Below, piece after piece: positions 11,233 to 22,594 of a DNA stretch of 64,000 bases. The stretch's first letter is position 1. Each line of letters starts with the position of its first letter. Source of the DNA: Strongyloides papillosus (Eukaryota > Nematoda > Chromadorea > Rhabditida > Strongyloididae); contig SRSI01000050.1 of assembly GCA_005656395.1 (NCBI GenBank), forward strand, positions 558,001 to 622,000, read 5' to 3'. The notes under the pieces are model-generated. The model made no database searches and was not told the origin of the DNA. It saw nothing but the letters and a program-made list of their open reading frames with translations. The translations under genes were made by a program, and so were the position numbers.

Positions 11233-11577
11233 TTATTTTTTATGTATTGTAACCATTTTTCCTATGTTCCCATGATAATTAATGTTGAAAATGGGTGGGC
11301 AAGTATGGAGTTTCCCCCCTTTTTTGTTCTTCCATCCATCTTTTTTGAACTTCTTCTTCTTCTCTTTTATTTTTTCCTTTCTTTTTCTATTCTTCTCCCT
11401 TTTTTGCTCGAGATATCTCTCCTCAGCTATTTTGAAAAGCTCTTCATCCGTCTTCTGTTTTTCATTCATACGTAAGTTTGAAAACATTTCTGGAAAAAAA
11501 TTATTAATATTTTTTATATGTTACTTACTTAATATTCTTTTTTGCTTTTGTGTCATTCCTGTTTGACCTGCCATCAT
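11233..11577 (-). CDS. Small lysine-rich protein, unrecognised
   Basis: Two exons, 11577-11529 and 11489-11233, with a 39-bp intron (GTAAGT...TTCCAG), give 101 residues starting MMAGQTGMTQKQKRILKMF. Residues about 35-70 are almost solely Lys, Glu and Arg (RKRKEKIKEKKKKFKKDGWK) and should be helical and nuclear or RNA-associated. The C-terminus TCPPIFNINYHGNIGKM is not charged. I do not recognise the family. The intron keeps frame and has good splice sites, which argues for a real gene although low-complexity sequence lowers certainty. The opposite-strand frames here are shadows. Confidence 0.55.
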
Positions 11578-11609
11578 AAATTTTATTTTTAAATTATAAA
11601 TTTTTTTAT

Positions 11610-11655
11610 AAAACCAGCCTTGGACCTGCCTTCGGCAGGTCACGTCTGGTTAGAT
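11610..11655. repeat. GC-rich hairpin with TTCG loop
   Basis: GACCTGCC-TTCG-GGCAGGTC forms an 8-bp stem once the shared G/C bases are paired, with an outer CCAG...CTGG pairing. Close relatives lie at 17617-17660 and 22070-22115 (opposite orientation), and a decayed one near 59190-59215 keeps CTTCGGC and TTAGATAAAT. It stands out sharply from the surrounding AT-rich DNA. It lies just past the 3' ends of the RPA-like fragment on one side and the small gene on the other. Confidence 0.7.
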
Positions 11656-11681
11656 AAATAAATCTTTGTTAATTTTTTATA

Positions 11682-12300
11682 CTAGTCAATTATTATTAAT
11701 TCATGTTCATTAGTAAGATTTGCTCTATTATTTCGATAGTTGTTATACCATATTTGTAGTTGTCTTAATTTTGACTTCCCGGATAAAACAATTTCTGAAT
11801 CCATGGTACAAGTAATTGTAAACAAGGCACCAAATTGATTTACTCTAAAAATTTTTAAAAGCACAGCTTTACCGATCAAATCACTTGTGAAATTGTTACA
11901 AAAATCACCAAAGACTGTGACTTTTACTGATGATACTGATTTGTCCATAATATACACATACCGTCTTCTTGTTAATGAGCCATTTCGGGTAATGTAATTA
12001 GTTGCTTTTTCTATATTTTTGATTATAGCAACCACATTAACACACTTATTTACATTTCTCTTAATATTTGAAAGAATTGTAAATACCAATTTTCTTTGTG
12101 GAGAGGTTCTTGTAGTTTCCACAAGTCTTATTTCGGTATCTCCTATTGTTTTAATTTCATATGGGTGTTGGGTGTCATTTAAACGTCTGTCTGCTAACTT
12201 AACAGAAGAATTGGTTCCTTTGATATTGTAAGAGAGTCCAAGTCTTACTAAATTCTTTTTTCAGCGACTCTTTCTCCAAAAACTTCACTATTTATTTATC
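11682..12300 (-). pseudogene. RPA1 (RPA70) fragment: end of DBD-A plus DBD-B
   Basis: A minus-strand frame open from about 12260 to a stop at 11682 reads LSYNIKGTNSSVKLADRRLN, then TQHPYEI, then a second OB fold (VNVVAIIKNIEKATNYITRN, RRRYVYIMDKS, VTVFGDFCNNF). This matches the end of DNA-binding domain A and all of domain B of the large replication protein A subunit, which binds single-stranded DNA. Just upstream, EVFGERVAEK continues the match in another frame, so there is a one-base shift in an A run near 12262. There is no ATG before the middle of domain B, and domain C (zinc) is absent. It is best read as a broken RPA1 piece, unless an upstream exon was missed (an ATTTAG acceptor lies at about 12248). 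Confidence 0.6.
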
Positions 12301-12416
12301 CGAGATGATAAAATAAATGAAATGTTAAAATAGTATGACTTTTATTTAAAAAAGAAAGAGTCAGATAATAATAAAAAACAACTACTTATATATACTTTTT
12401 ATATCATCATTAATCA

Positions 12417-13007
12417 TTATTCCAACATTAAATCTGTTGGAGGAAGTACTGTTCTAATCGGCTGGAGCTCTCCCTTTTCTACCACTGCACCTTGAATACT
12501 CCAGTTCTTCAGGCTACTATTAAGCGATCTAATTGCTGTAGTAGAATTTTGATCTGGAGATAGGTGTTGACTTCTTCCACCCATTTCAAAAAAATCAGTT
12601 AATTCCCTGTAAAAAAAACTATGTTAAAATTTCTACCAACTTTCTAATTTACCCATGAGCGTGAACAACTATTGTTAAAGAGCTCCCAAGAAGATAATAT
12701 AGTTTATCCACATTAACCTGTTGATCTTGAAAGAAGTTTGCATAATTGATGATCTGTGAATCTTCTGCGTCTATATAAGCTAGAAAAAAATGAAATTACT
12801 ACACAAATGAAAAAGAAAATTACCTTCAGTTTCATGGTGTAAACATTCCAACCCATATTTATCCAAGATCACTTTACAGATATCCTTTTCCAAGACGTTT
12901 GAATGTATTTCGATTGATGTTTTCAAATCTGTAAGAGAAAAAAATGGCAATTGATCATTATTACCATTCCTTGTAACTAGCTTAATGTTGATTTGTTTAG
13001 TATCCAT
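12417..13007 (-). CDS. Small protein with RPA70-like OB-fold segments
   Basis: Three exons (13007-12824, 12779-12653, 12606-12417) with 44- and 46-bp introns keep frame and give 166 residues. Residues about 78-105 (VNVDKLYYLLGSSLTIV) resemble the VNKVYYFSKGTLKIA strand pair of an RPA70 OB fold. Near the C-terminus, AIRSLNSSLKNWSIQGAVV resembles the opening of RPA70 DNA-binding domain A (ISSLNPYQSKWTICARV). The protein then stops after ten more residues. It lies directly upstream of, and in the same orientation as, the RPA1 fragment at 11682-12300. It could be the remodelled 5' part of one decaying RPA1 gene or a small gene of its own. Good splice sites support transcription; function is not assigned. 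Confidence 0.5.
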
Positions 13008-14148
13008 GTTATAATGATATTAATTTCTAAAAAGTAAAAATTTTTAACACGGAAAGATGAATAACAAGGAAATTAAATAGAACAAAAACAAAAAAATAAA
13101 AGTAATGTGTGTCTAGTAAATAATTCCAGTATAAGGGTGAAAATATAATGACAAAAATATGATGTTTTTATACTTTTTATCTTACATTTTATAGACATCT
13201 TCTCAATAGAGTTTTTAGGAGTTCTAATATTGTTTTATGAACTTTTTTTTGTTCTGTTTATTTCTACATACTCATGTACAGGATAAAAATAAGGTAATTA
13301 TTTTTTGATTTCTCTCAAATTCCTAATAAAAAAATCTCTTAAAAGGCTTTTGTTTGATTGTAATCAAAGAGTAGGGAAAATATTTGGATCAGTGGACAGC
13401 TTATTGATGTTTAAGATAATAAGAGAGAGATGTAAATGAAAATGTAGCATACCCATGGACAACTATTCTAATAGTTATTTGATGGCCGATAAATAGCTTG
13501 ATCCCCCAAAGGCTTATTCATAATTTATTGATTATCGTGTCAGAGATGTTGTTCATGGATTTTAGAGTTTCTATAAAAGCTAAAAAGGAGATCGTTAGAG
13601 GTTGTTAGTTGGTAAAGAATCTTTAACAAGTAAACACCTGTAGTTGTAAAAGGTACGGATAAAGTTTTGAAAAAATCAAATTTGGTATTTGATAATAAAA
13701 AAGTTATATATATTATTTTATCTTTTTAATTTAATATTCTTTTTTTAAATAATTTTATAATTAATTGGAAAATAAAGTTGATTTCTGATCATTATATAAT
13801 ATTGAAACAACTTTTTAAAGACTAAAAAACTATTGTCTATATATACGCAATATACAAATATATATTATCATAAAAAATAATAATTATTATTTAATAACAA
13901 GTACAAAAAAGTTTTAAGACAACTACTGTATTTTTTAATATGTTTTTCGTGTAATTATTATGGAAATAGGTAATTTAAAATGTTATTCATAACGAAATTA
14001 TCTTTTCTTCTTTAAAATACTATGTCTAGTTTAATCCCATTAATTAAAAATTTCATCAAAAACATTTTGATGAAACGTTTTTTCTCGAATAATACTAATA
14101 TTTGATTGAATGAATTCTACTAGTGGTTGTGAAAAAGTTCCAAATTGA
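13008..14148. other. Intergenic, no gene seen
   Basis: No supported frame or repeat. The right edge leads into the decayed receptor gene. Confidence 0.5.
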
Positions 14149-14971
14149 TTTGATATTTTTCAACTAACGTATGGAATCCCTTTAATATTGCTACATATTT
14201 ATATCTATATTATCTATACATATGGTTTTTTTATGAAAGTTAAGTTATTTGATAATCAATTTTATAAAATCCAATACATTCACTTAATATTCACAATATT
14301 ATCATATTTTCAAGCATTTATATTTTTTAAATTACCTCGATTTAACACATTCAGCAATTTTTTTTTAAATTCTATAGTTTCTAAAGTGGATTTCTTTACA
14401 CAATATGTTTTTGCTAATGTAATTTATATTGGATCATCGTATTTCACAATTTACAGATATATAGCGTTATGTATGCCAACAAGATTTCTAACTGTAGGTT
14501 TATTTGAAAAAATTTTATATATAAAAATTTAGATGTGGAAAAACAGTACTGTTATAAAAATGTTTTTGTTTCAATTTCTGATTTCTGTTATTATTGAAAT
14601 TCCATTTATTTTTTTTAACTCTAAATACAGTATTGTGAAATGTAACAGAATATATAATAATTATGTTGATACCATAATTTCACTTGTAGTAAATATAAAA
14701 AACTTGGTAATTTTATTTGTAATCACGATAACGTCATTAGCACTAAATATTCTTATGATACTACAATTAAAATCTAAAGATATAGAAAAAAAATAATCAT
14801 TTTGAATTATCAATAACAATATATACAGTCATCAACTTTGTGGGAATGATTATTGTCAGCCATCAGCTTCTGGCTCGTGGTCATATTGAAAATAAACTTA
14901 TATTTTACTATATATTAATAAGACAATTATTTTACAATTCTAACGATATATGTATTAAATGTTTATATTAA
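14149..14971 (+). pseudogene. Serpentine chemoreceptor pseudogene (srv-like)
   Basis: A hydrophobic frame starts FQLTYGIPLILLHIYIYII and runs through several membrane-spanning segments, including IYRYIALCMPTRF, which resembles the loop after TM3 of nematode Srv/Srg-type receptors. An in-frame TAG interrupts it at 14530-14532 and the same frame resumes at once (MWKNSTVIKMFLFQFLISVI). A one-base shift in the A run near 14790 moves the rest (HFELSITIYTVINFVGMIIV, then IFYYILIRQLFYNS) into another frame, ending at 14971. Five to six helices are visible of seven. The N-terminal exon is missing or lies beyond an upstream stop at 14146. Such receptors sense chemicals in amphid neurons; this copy should be non-functional. 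Confidence 0.7.
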
Positions 14972-15660
14972 AATTTATATGTTATATAAATTTTCATAGG
15001 TAGTTGATATAATGCGTCAACTGCCGACAAATATAATTTTTTAATTTGAAGATTATTTAAAAGAATTTTGTTTATTTGCGTTAACAACTATTATCAAAAT
15101 AAATGTTTGCTATTTTCCAAAAAATCTTGTAATTACGATATACAAATTTTTTTATAGTTATAACATGTGATATACAAATAGGAAGTACAATCTTTAACTA
15201 ATTTAATATTAAAATACAAATAAGAATATATATTAATTGTAATCTTTGATTTTATACTAATCTTCTTATGTCATCGTTTTTTTTATTATATAAGTCTTAT
15301 ACCTTGTAATATTATTTCATTGCTTAACGAATAGTTTACATTGTATAAGTAAGTTTTAATATATCTATGTTTCTATTGTAATTGTAAAATTTAAGGTGGC
15401 CACTTATAGCTATTATAGTTAGTAATAAACGCCAATCAAATATTATATTTACTCTTTAATATTTTACTTACATTATTAAATAGTATATAATGACAAGTCT
15501 TATATACTTCATAATAACATAAAAAGTATTTACAAAAATTATTATTAAAATAATTTAATGTTCAACAAAATAATAAATTTTAAATTATTGATCATAATAT
15601 ATATTTTATACATTTACATTTCAATAGTGTTTATGGCACTAAGAAATATTTAATAAATCT
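14972..15660. other. Intergenic, no gene seen
   Basis: AT-rich sequence without a supported feature, ending at the first base words of repeat copy B. Confidence 0.5.
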
Positions 15661-17655
15661 TTTCTATAACAAAAAGAAATAAGAAAAAAAAATTTGTCTC
15701 CCTCATAACCCTCTTCAAATTCAACCGATTTTTATGGGTAAATAGCCAAACGATGTGTTTTTTTCTAACTAGAAGGGCTGGAGCAGTTTCAAAAATGTTT
15801 GGCTAAATTTTGGCCAAATTATTTTTAAAAAACACTGTTTTTTTGGCCTTTTTTAGTATGGTTTTGTTCAGAAAATAACTTTCTTCAAAATTAATAAAAA
15901 AATTTAATTAGTATGTCATTTAAAAGATGGAATTTCAGAATAATTCGGAAACATAATAATATTGAGGTTGATAAATAATTGGCTGAGTTATGGTCCAAAG
16001 AGTGACGACCATTTTGAAAAAAAGATTTTAAAGTTAAATAGCTATAACTTAGTCTAAACTTGGTAAAAACCAATAAAAAAGTATCTGTTATTTAGATCTA
16101 AGTCTAACTAAAAAAATAAGATTCTAAAGAAGTTTATAGCTCAACTACGAAAGAAGTTATATTAATTTGAATGTCAAATTTTTTGCTTTTTTTCCATTTT
16201 TATTGTAAAAATCAATTTTGTTCCAGACATAACTCTCTCCAAACTTGATCAAATTTTATGGTCAAATTGTCATTTGATGTATTTCTTTTCAACTTAGTGC
16301 GGAAAATGGGTCTCAAAACTTTTTGTCCACAAGTGGCCAAATTATGTTTAAAAAATACTACATTTTTTAACAGTTTTTTTGCATAGTTTGTTCCAAAAAT
16401 AACTCTTTCCAAAGTCCATAAAATTTTATAGTTTATGATTCATTTGAAAGGTAAAATTCCACAATAAAGCGGAAACACAGCAGTATTAAGATTAATAAAG
16501 AATTGGCCATGTTATGGATCAATAAGTGATAACTATTTTTTTGGTAAAAATTAAAAAGTTAAATAGCTATTACTTAATGGAAACTTTATAAAATAAATGA
16601 ACTATAGCTTGCTTATATAGATTTAAGTCTAACTTAAAAAATGAAATCATTGCAAAGTTAACAGCTTATCTAAAAAACGATTTATGCCAATTTAAATGTC
16701 ATTTTTCTTGCTTTTTTCTATTCCTTTTGTAAAAGCCAATTTTGTTCCAGACATAACTCTTTTCAAACTTGATCAATTTTTATGGTCAAACAGTCATTTA
16801 ATGTACTTTTTTTTAACTTAGGGGGGAAAATAAGTATCAAAACTTTTGGTCCACAAGTGGCTAAATTGTGTTTAAAAAATACCACATTTTTAGATACATT
16901 TTTGCATAGTTTTGTTCTGAAAATAACTCTTATCAAAGTTAATAAAGTTTTTTGGTTTATGACTCATTTTAAAGATACAACTCAAGAATAAGAATTAAAC
17001 TTAATATAAAAAGATTTATAAGAAATGAACAAAGTAATAGATCAAAAGATAATGACTATTTTTTAAGTAAAAATCAACATTTTATAACGTTATAACTTTA
17101 TGAAAAGTTGTTTAAAGAAAATAAAACTAATGTTAGTACAAAGAACAAAGTCTGGCATAAAATATAAAAACAATGACAAGATTTGTAGCCTAAAAACGAG
17201 GAAAGTCATTTTTTGGTATGAATTTTTTTGGTTTTTTCTCATTTATATATTTGTAAAATTAAGGTGAATATATTGTTAGTAAAAGAATGATATTGAAATA
17301 TTTATATCAATTTCAAAACTATAATGGAAGAGCACCTAAATGGTTACTTGAAATAATTCAAATATTTATTATTTTTTTAGACATAAATAAAATTTTTCTT
17401 TTGGATAAATTTGTTATTTAACTAAATAGTTTCAATAAATGTTATCGTTATAATTTGATTCTCAAACTCGGAAAAATTCCCTATATTAATATGTTATAAC
17501 AATGTATTGGCGGTTGTTTTTTTCTCCATAAATGAGTAATTTAATCAAACAATTTTTTTATACAGATACTTGACTAATGTTTTTGTATAAAAATTCTTTA
17601 TTAAAAAATATGCTCTGCAGATCAGTTCTGACTTGCCGAAGGCGGGTCTAAAGCT
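15661..17655 (+). repeat. Dispersed repeat R525, copy B
   Basis: Begins TCTATAACAAAAAGAAATAA and matches copies A and C. Subunits start near 15661, 16190, 16715 and 17200, each with the ACATAACTCT-TTCAAACTTGATCAA and GATGTA-TTTTT-CAACTTA words. The terminal part (17270-17655) contains TTTTTTCTCATTTA, a GAGCACCTAAATGGTTACTT word and the GC-rich hairpin, all shared with copy C. Length is about 2.0 kb, equal to copy C, so these two look complete. The right edge runs straight into the palindromic satellite. Confidence 0.85.
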
Positions 17656-17660
17656 GTTAA
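17617..17660. repeat. GC-rich TTCG hairpin, terminal part of repeat copy B
   Basis: GACTTGCC-GAAG-GCGGGTC preceded by GCTCTGCAGATCAG. It is the diverged twin of the hairpin at 22070-22115 and, inverted, of that at 11610-11655. Both twins sit just after ATTCTTTATTAAAAAATATG. Confidence 0.7.
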
Positions 17661-20153
17661 GTAAAAATTCTTTATTAAGGAAAATTCTTTATTAAGGAAA
17701 ATTCCTTATTAAGGAAAATTTATTATTAGGTAAAAAATTCCTTATTAAGGAAAAATTCCTTATTAAGGAAAATTCCTTATTAAGGAAAATTCTTTATTAA
17801 GGAAAATTCCTTATTAAGGAAAATTTATTATTAGGTAAAAAATTTTTTATTAAGAAAAATTCTTTATTAAGGAAAATTCCTTATTAAGGAAAATTTATTA
17901 TTAGGTAAAAAATTCCTTATTAAGGAAAAATCTTTATTAAGGAAAATTCCTTATTAAGGAAAATTCCTTATTAAGGAAAATTTATTATTAGGTAAAAAAT
18001 TCCTTATTAAGGAAAATTCTTTATTAAGGAAAATTCCTTATTAAGGAAAATTTATTATTAGGTAAAAAATTTTTTATTAAGAAAAATTCCTTATTAAAGA
18101 AAATTCCTTATTAAGGAAAATTCCTTATTAAGGAAAATTTATTATTAGGTAAAAAATTCCTTATTAAGGAAAATTCTTTATTAAGGAAAATTCCTTATTA
18201 AGGAAAATTTATTATTAGGTAAAAAATTCTTTATTAAGGAAAAATCTTTATTAAGGAAAATTCCTTATTAAGGAAAATTTATTATTAGGTAAAAAATTTT
18301 TTATTAAGAAAAATTCCTTATTAAAGAAAATTCCTTATTAAGGAAAATTCCTTATTAAGGAAAATTTATTATTAGGTAAAAAATTCCTTATTAAAGAAAA
18401 TTCTTTATTAAGGAAAATTCCTTATTAAGGAAAATTTATTATTAGGTAAAAAATTCCTTATTAAGGAAAATTCTTTATTAAGGAAAAATTCCTTATTAAG
18501 GAAAATTCCTTATTAAGGAAAATTCTTTATTAAGGAAAATTTCTTATTAAGGAAAATTCCTTATTAAGGAAAAATTCCTTATTAAGGAAAATTTATTATT
18601 AGGTAAAAAATTCCTTATTAAGGAAAATTCCTTATTAAGGAAAAATCTTTATTAAGGAAAATTTATTATTAGGTAAAAAATTCCTTATTAAGGAAAATTC
18701 TTTATTAAGGAAAAATTCCTTATTAAGGAAAATTCCTTATTAAGGAAAATTTATTATTAGATAAAAAATTCCTTATTAAGGAAAAATTCCTTATTAAGGA
18801 AAATTCCTTATTAAGGAAAATTCTTTATTAAGGAAAATTCCTTATTAAGGAAAATTTATTATTAGGTAAAAAATTTTTTATTAAGAAAAATTCTTTATTA
18901 AGGAAAATTCCTTATTAAGGAAAATTTATTATTAGGTAAAAAATTCCTTATTAAGGAAAATTCTTTATTAAGGAAAAATTCCTTATTAAGGAAAAATTCC
19001 TTATTAAGGAAAATTCCTTATTAAGGAAAATTCTTTATTAAGGAAAATTCCTTATTAAGGAAAAATTCCTTATTAAAAAAAATTCCTTATTAAGGAAAAT
19101 TCTTTATTAAGGAAAATTCCTTATTAAGGAAAAATCTTTATTAAGGAAAATTCCTTATTAAGGAAAATTCCTTATTAAGGAAAATTTATTATTAGGTAAA
19201 AAATTCCTTATTAAGGAAAATTCTTTATTAAGGAAAATTCCTTATTAAGGAAAATTTATTATTAGGTAAAAATTTTTTATTAAGAAAAATTCCTTATTAA
19301 AGAAAATTCCTTATTAAGGAAAATTCCTTATTAAGGAAAATTTATTATTAGGTAAAAAATTCCTTATTAAAGAAAATTCTTTATTAAGGAAAATTCCTTA
19401 TTAAGGAAAATTTATTATTAGGTAAAAAATTCCTTATTAAGGAAAATTCTTTATTAAGGAAAAATTCCTTATTAAGGAAAATTCCTTATTAAGGAAAATT
19501 CTTTATTAAGGAAAATTTCTTATTAAGGAAAATTCCTTATTAAGGAAAAATTCCTTATTAAGGAAAATTTATTATTAGGTAAAAAATTCCTTATTAAGGA
19601 AAATTCCTTATTAAGGAAAAATCTTTATTAAGGAAAATTTATTATTAGGTAAAAAATTCCTTATTAAGGAAAATTCTTTATTAAGGAAAAATTCCTTATT
19701 AAGGAAAATTCCTTATTAAGGAAAATTTATTATTAGGTAAAAAATTCCTTATTAAGGAAAATTTATTATTAGGTAAAAAATTTTTTATTAAGAAAAATTC
19801 CTTATTAAAGAAAATTCTTTATTAAGGAAAATTCCTTATTAAGGAAAATTTATTATTAGGTAGAAAATTTATTATTAGGTAAAAAATTTTTTATTAAGAA
19901 AAATTCCTTATTAAGGAAAATTCCTTATTAAGGAAAAATCTTTATTAAGGAAAATTTATTATTAGGTAAAAAATTCCTTATTAAGGAAAATTCTTTATTA
20001 AGGAAAAATTCCTTATTAAGGAAAATTCCTTATTAAGGAAAATTCTTTATTAAGGAAAATTTCTTATTAAGGAAAATTCCTTATTAAGGAAAAATTCCTT
20101 ATTAAGGAAAATTTATTATTAGGTAAAAAATTCCTTATTAAGGAAAATTCCTT
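17656..20153. repeat. Palindromic satellite array, 17-bp monomer
   Basis: About 2.5 kb made of the monomer TTCCTTATTAAGGAAAA and one- or two-base variants (TTCTTTATTAAGGAAAA, TTTTTTATTAAGAAAAA). TTCCTTA-T-TAAGGAA is a perfect inverted repeat, so each monomer can form a 7-bp hairpin. Every 4-6 monomers the word TTTATTATTAGGTAAAAAAT intervenes, 25 or more times. A higher-order unit is visible: the block at about 18285-18775 recurs almost unchanged at about 19262-19740, about 975-980 bp later, and part of it again from about 19950. The array is flanked by repeat copies B and C in the same orientation. Confidence 0.93.
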
Positions 20154-22120
20154 ATCTATACCAAAAAGAAATAAGGAAACAAATTTTGTCTTTAACATAA
20201 CTCTCTTCAAATTTAACCGATTTTTACGAGTAAGTAGCCAAAAGATGTGTTTTTTTCTAACTCAGGGGGAAAGTGAGTTTTGAATGTTTTGGGCCATTAT
20301 TGGCCAAGTTATTTCGAAAAAACACTCTTTTTTAGGACCTTTTTTACATAGTTTTGTTACACGACTAACTCTCTTCAAAGTTAACGAAATAAATTGCTTT
20401 ATATCTCATTCGAAAGGTAAAATTCTAGAATAATTCGCAAGCTTAGTAATATTGGATTTGATTTATAATTAGCCGAGTTATGGCCCAAAGAGTGGTGACC
20501 ATTTTTAAAAAATGATTGAAAAGTTAAATATCTATAACTTAGTCAAAACTTGATGAAATGAAATAAAATAGTATCTGTTAAAAGATCTAAGTCTAACTTA
20601 AAAAATAAGGGTCTAACGAAGTTTTTAGCTCAACTACGAAAGAAGATATATTAATTTGTATGTCAATTTTTTTACCTTTTTTCCATTTTTTTTGTAAAAA
20701 TCAATTTTGTTCCAGAAATAACTCTCTCCAAACTTGATCAATTTTTATGAACAAATAGTCATTTGATATATTTTTTTTCAACTTAGTGCGGAAAATGGGT
20801 CTAAAAACTTTTGGTCTATAATCTGCCAAGTTATGTTTAAAAAACACCTTTTTTTTGACACATTTTTGCATAGTTTTGTCTTTCAAAAAACTTTTGTAGA
20901 AGTGAACTGATTTTTAACTTATTTGAAATGTAAAAGTCGGGAATAAGGGAGAAACTTAATAGAATTTAGATTAATAAAGAATTAGCAAAGTTATTGGTCA
21001 ATAAGTGATGACCATTTTTTTCGTAAAAATTAAAAAGTTAGATAGATATTACCTCATTAAAACTTCATAAAAATAAGTTGATATGGTTTTTTATATAGAT
21101 TTAAGTCTAACTTAAAAAATAAGACTATTGCGAAGTTTATAACTTATATACGAAACGATTTATGCCAATGTTAATTTCATTTTTCTCTCTTTTTTTTATT
21201 TCCTTTGTAAAAGTCAATTTTCCTCTAGACATAACTCTTTCCAAAGTTGATCAATTTTTGTGGTCAAATAGTTATTTGATGTATTTTTTTTCAACTTAGA
21301 GGGAAAAATAAATCTCGAAAACTTTTGATCTATAACTGGCCAAAATATTTTTAGAAAACTACACTTTTTAGTCACATCTTTGCATAGTTTTGTTCCAAAA
21401 ATAACTCTTTTAAAAGTTGATTAAACTTTGTAATTTATAAGATACAAGTATGGAAAAGAAGAATTTAATATTAAAATGACTAACAAAAAATTAGTAAAGT
21501 TATGGGCAAATGTGTGACAACCATTTTTTTAGTAGAAATAAAATTTTTTAAATATTATAGCTTTGTAAAAAGTTGTTTTAAATAAAATTAAATGTAGTAT
21601 ATAGATCAAAGTTTGATTTTTAATATAAAACCATAACGAAGTTTGTAGCTTAAAAACGAAAAAGTTTTTTTAGGTGTTAATTTTTTTGTTTTTTCTCATT
21701 TACATATTTGTAAAATTAAGTTAAATGTGTAGTTAATAGAGCAATGATATCAAATTGTTTATACCAATTTCAAACATATAATGAGGAGTCACCTAAATAG
21801 TTACTTGAATTGTTTCAAATATTCATTTTTATTCACTTTTTAAATATAAATAAAATTCTTTTTGTTGGGTAAATTTTTCACTTAACTAGACAGTTTCAAT
21901 AAACGTAGGCGTTATAAAATGATTCTCACAATCAGAAATATTTCATATATTATAACAATGTATTGTCGGTTATTTTATTTCTCCATAAATACGTAATTTA
22001 ATAAATCAATTTTTTTATACAGATACTTTGATTAATGATTTTGTATAAAAATTCTTTATTAAAAAATATGCTCTGCGGACCAACTCTGACCTGCCGAAGG
22101 CGGGTCTAAGGCTGGTATAC
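20154..22120 (+). repeat. Dispersed repeat R525, copy C
   Basis: Begins CTATACCAAAAAGAAATAAG. Four subunits start near 20154, 20690, 21215 and 21650; the end carries GCTCTGCGGACCAACTCTGA and the GC-rich hairpin, as in copy B. The copy is near full length (about 2.0 kb). Minus-strand frames in the second subunits of B and C read related peptides (IFRTKLK...FDQVWREL), but the frame is broken elsewhere. Confidence 0.85.
22070..22115. repeat. GC-rich TTCG hairpin, terminal part of repeat copy C
   Basis: GACCTGCC-GAAG-GCGGGTC with an outer CCAAC/GCTGG pairing. It is the best preserved of the four related hairpins and follows TATGCTCTGCGGA. Confidence 0.75.
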
Positions 22121-22594
22121 AAAAAAAAAATAAATTGTATTTTATTTTGTGAAATTTTGTATATGCAAAAATGAGGCCTACGAAAGTATATGCACAAAAA
22201 AAGTAGTTTTACATAACAGCCTTCATGAGAGAAGGATTTGATTTTATGTGTTGAAAAAAACCATACTTTTTTTTTGATGTGATTACCTATTTTTTATAAC
22301 GGTTATTTGTAACATTATTTTCAAGTACACTTTTTAAATATTATTTTATAATAAATATATCTTATTTAGATTTATAAATGCAATCAAACCAAAAACAAAT
22401 TAAGAAAATGATGAGATCTATACAAAATTTCAATTCCTTAGAAAACATAAATCAACTCTGTAATGGTAAACGTACGATTTCCAAAACAAATTAAAAGATT
22501 AAAAATCTAACTTTATTAATTTAACTTCAACAAAAAATATCAAATAATAACAATAAACTTAAAAATAAATTGTAATATATCAAGTAAAGTTAGT
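22121..22594. other. 3' flank of WDR75, no other feature
   Basis: AT-rich sequence between repeat copy C and the WDR75 stop codon. No gene seen. Confidence 0.5.

Noticed and set aside
11242..11566. Two plus-strand frames rich in Phe and Leu
   Set aside because: They are the antisense of the lysine-rich minus-strand gene, which has a frame-keeping intron.
17656..20153. CRISPR-like array
   Set aside because: The units are contiguous palindromes of variable spacing without unique spacers, in a eukaryotic genome.
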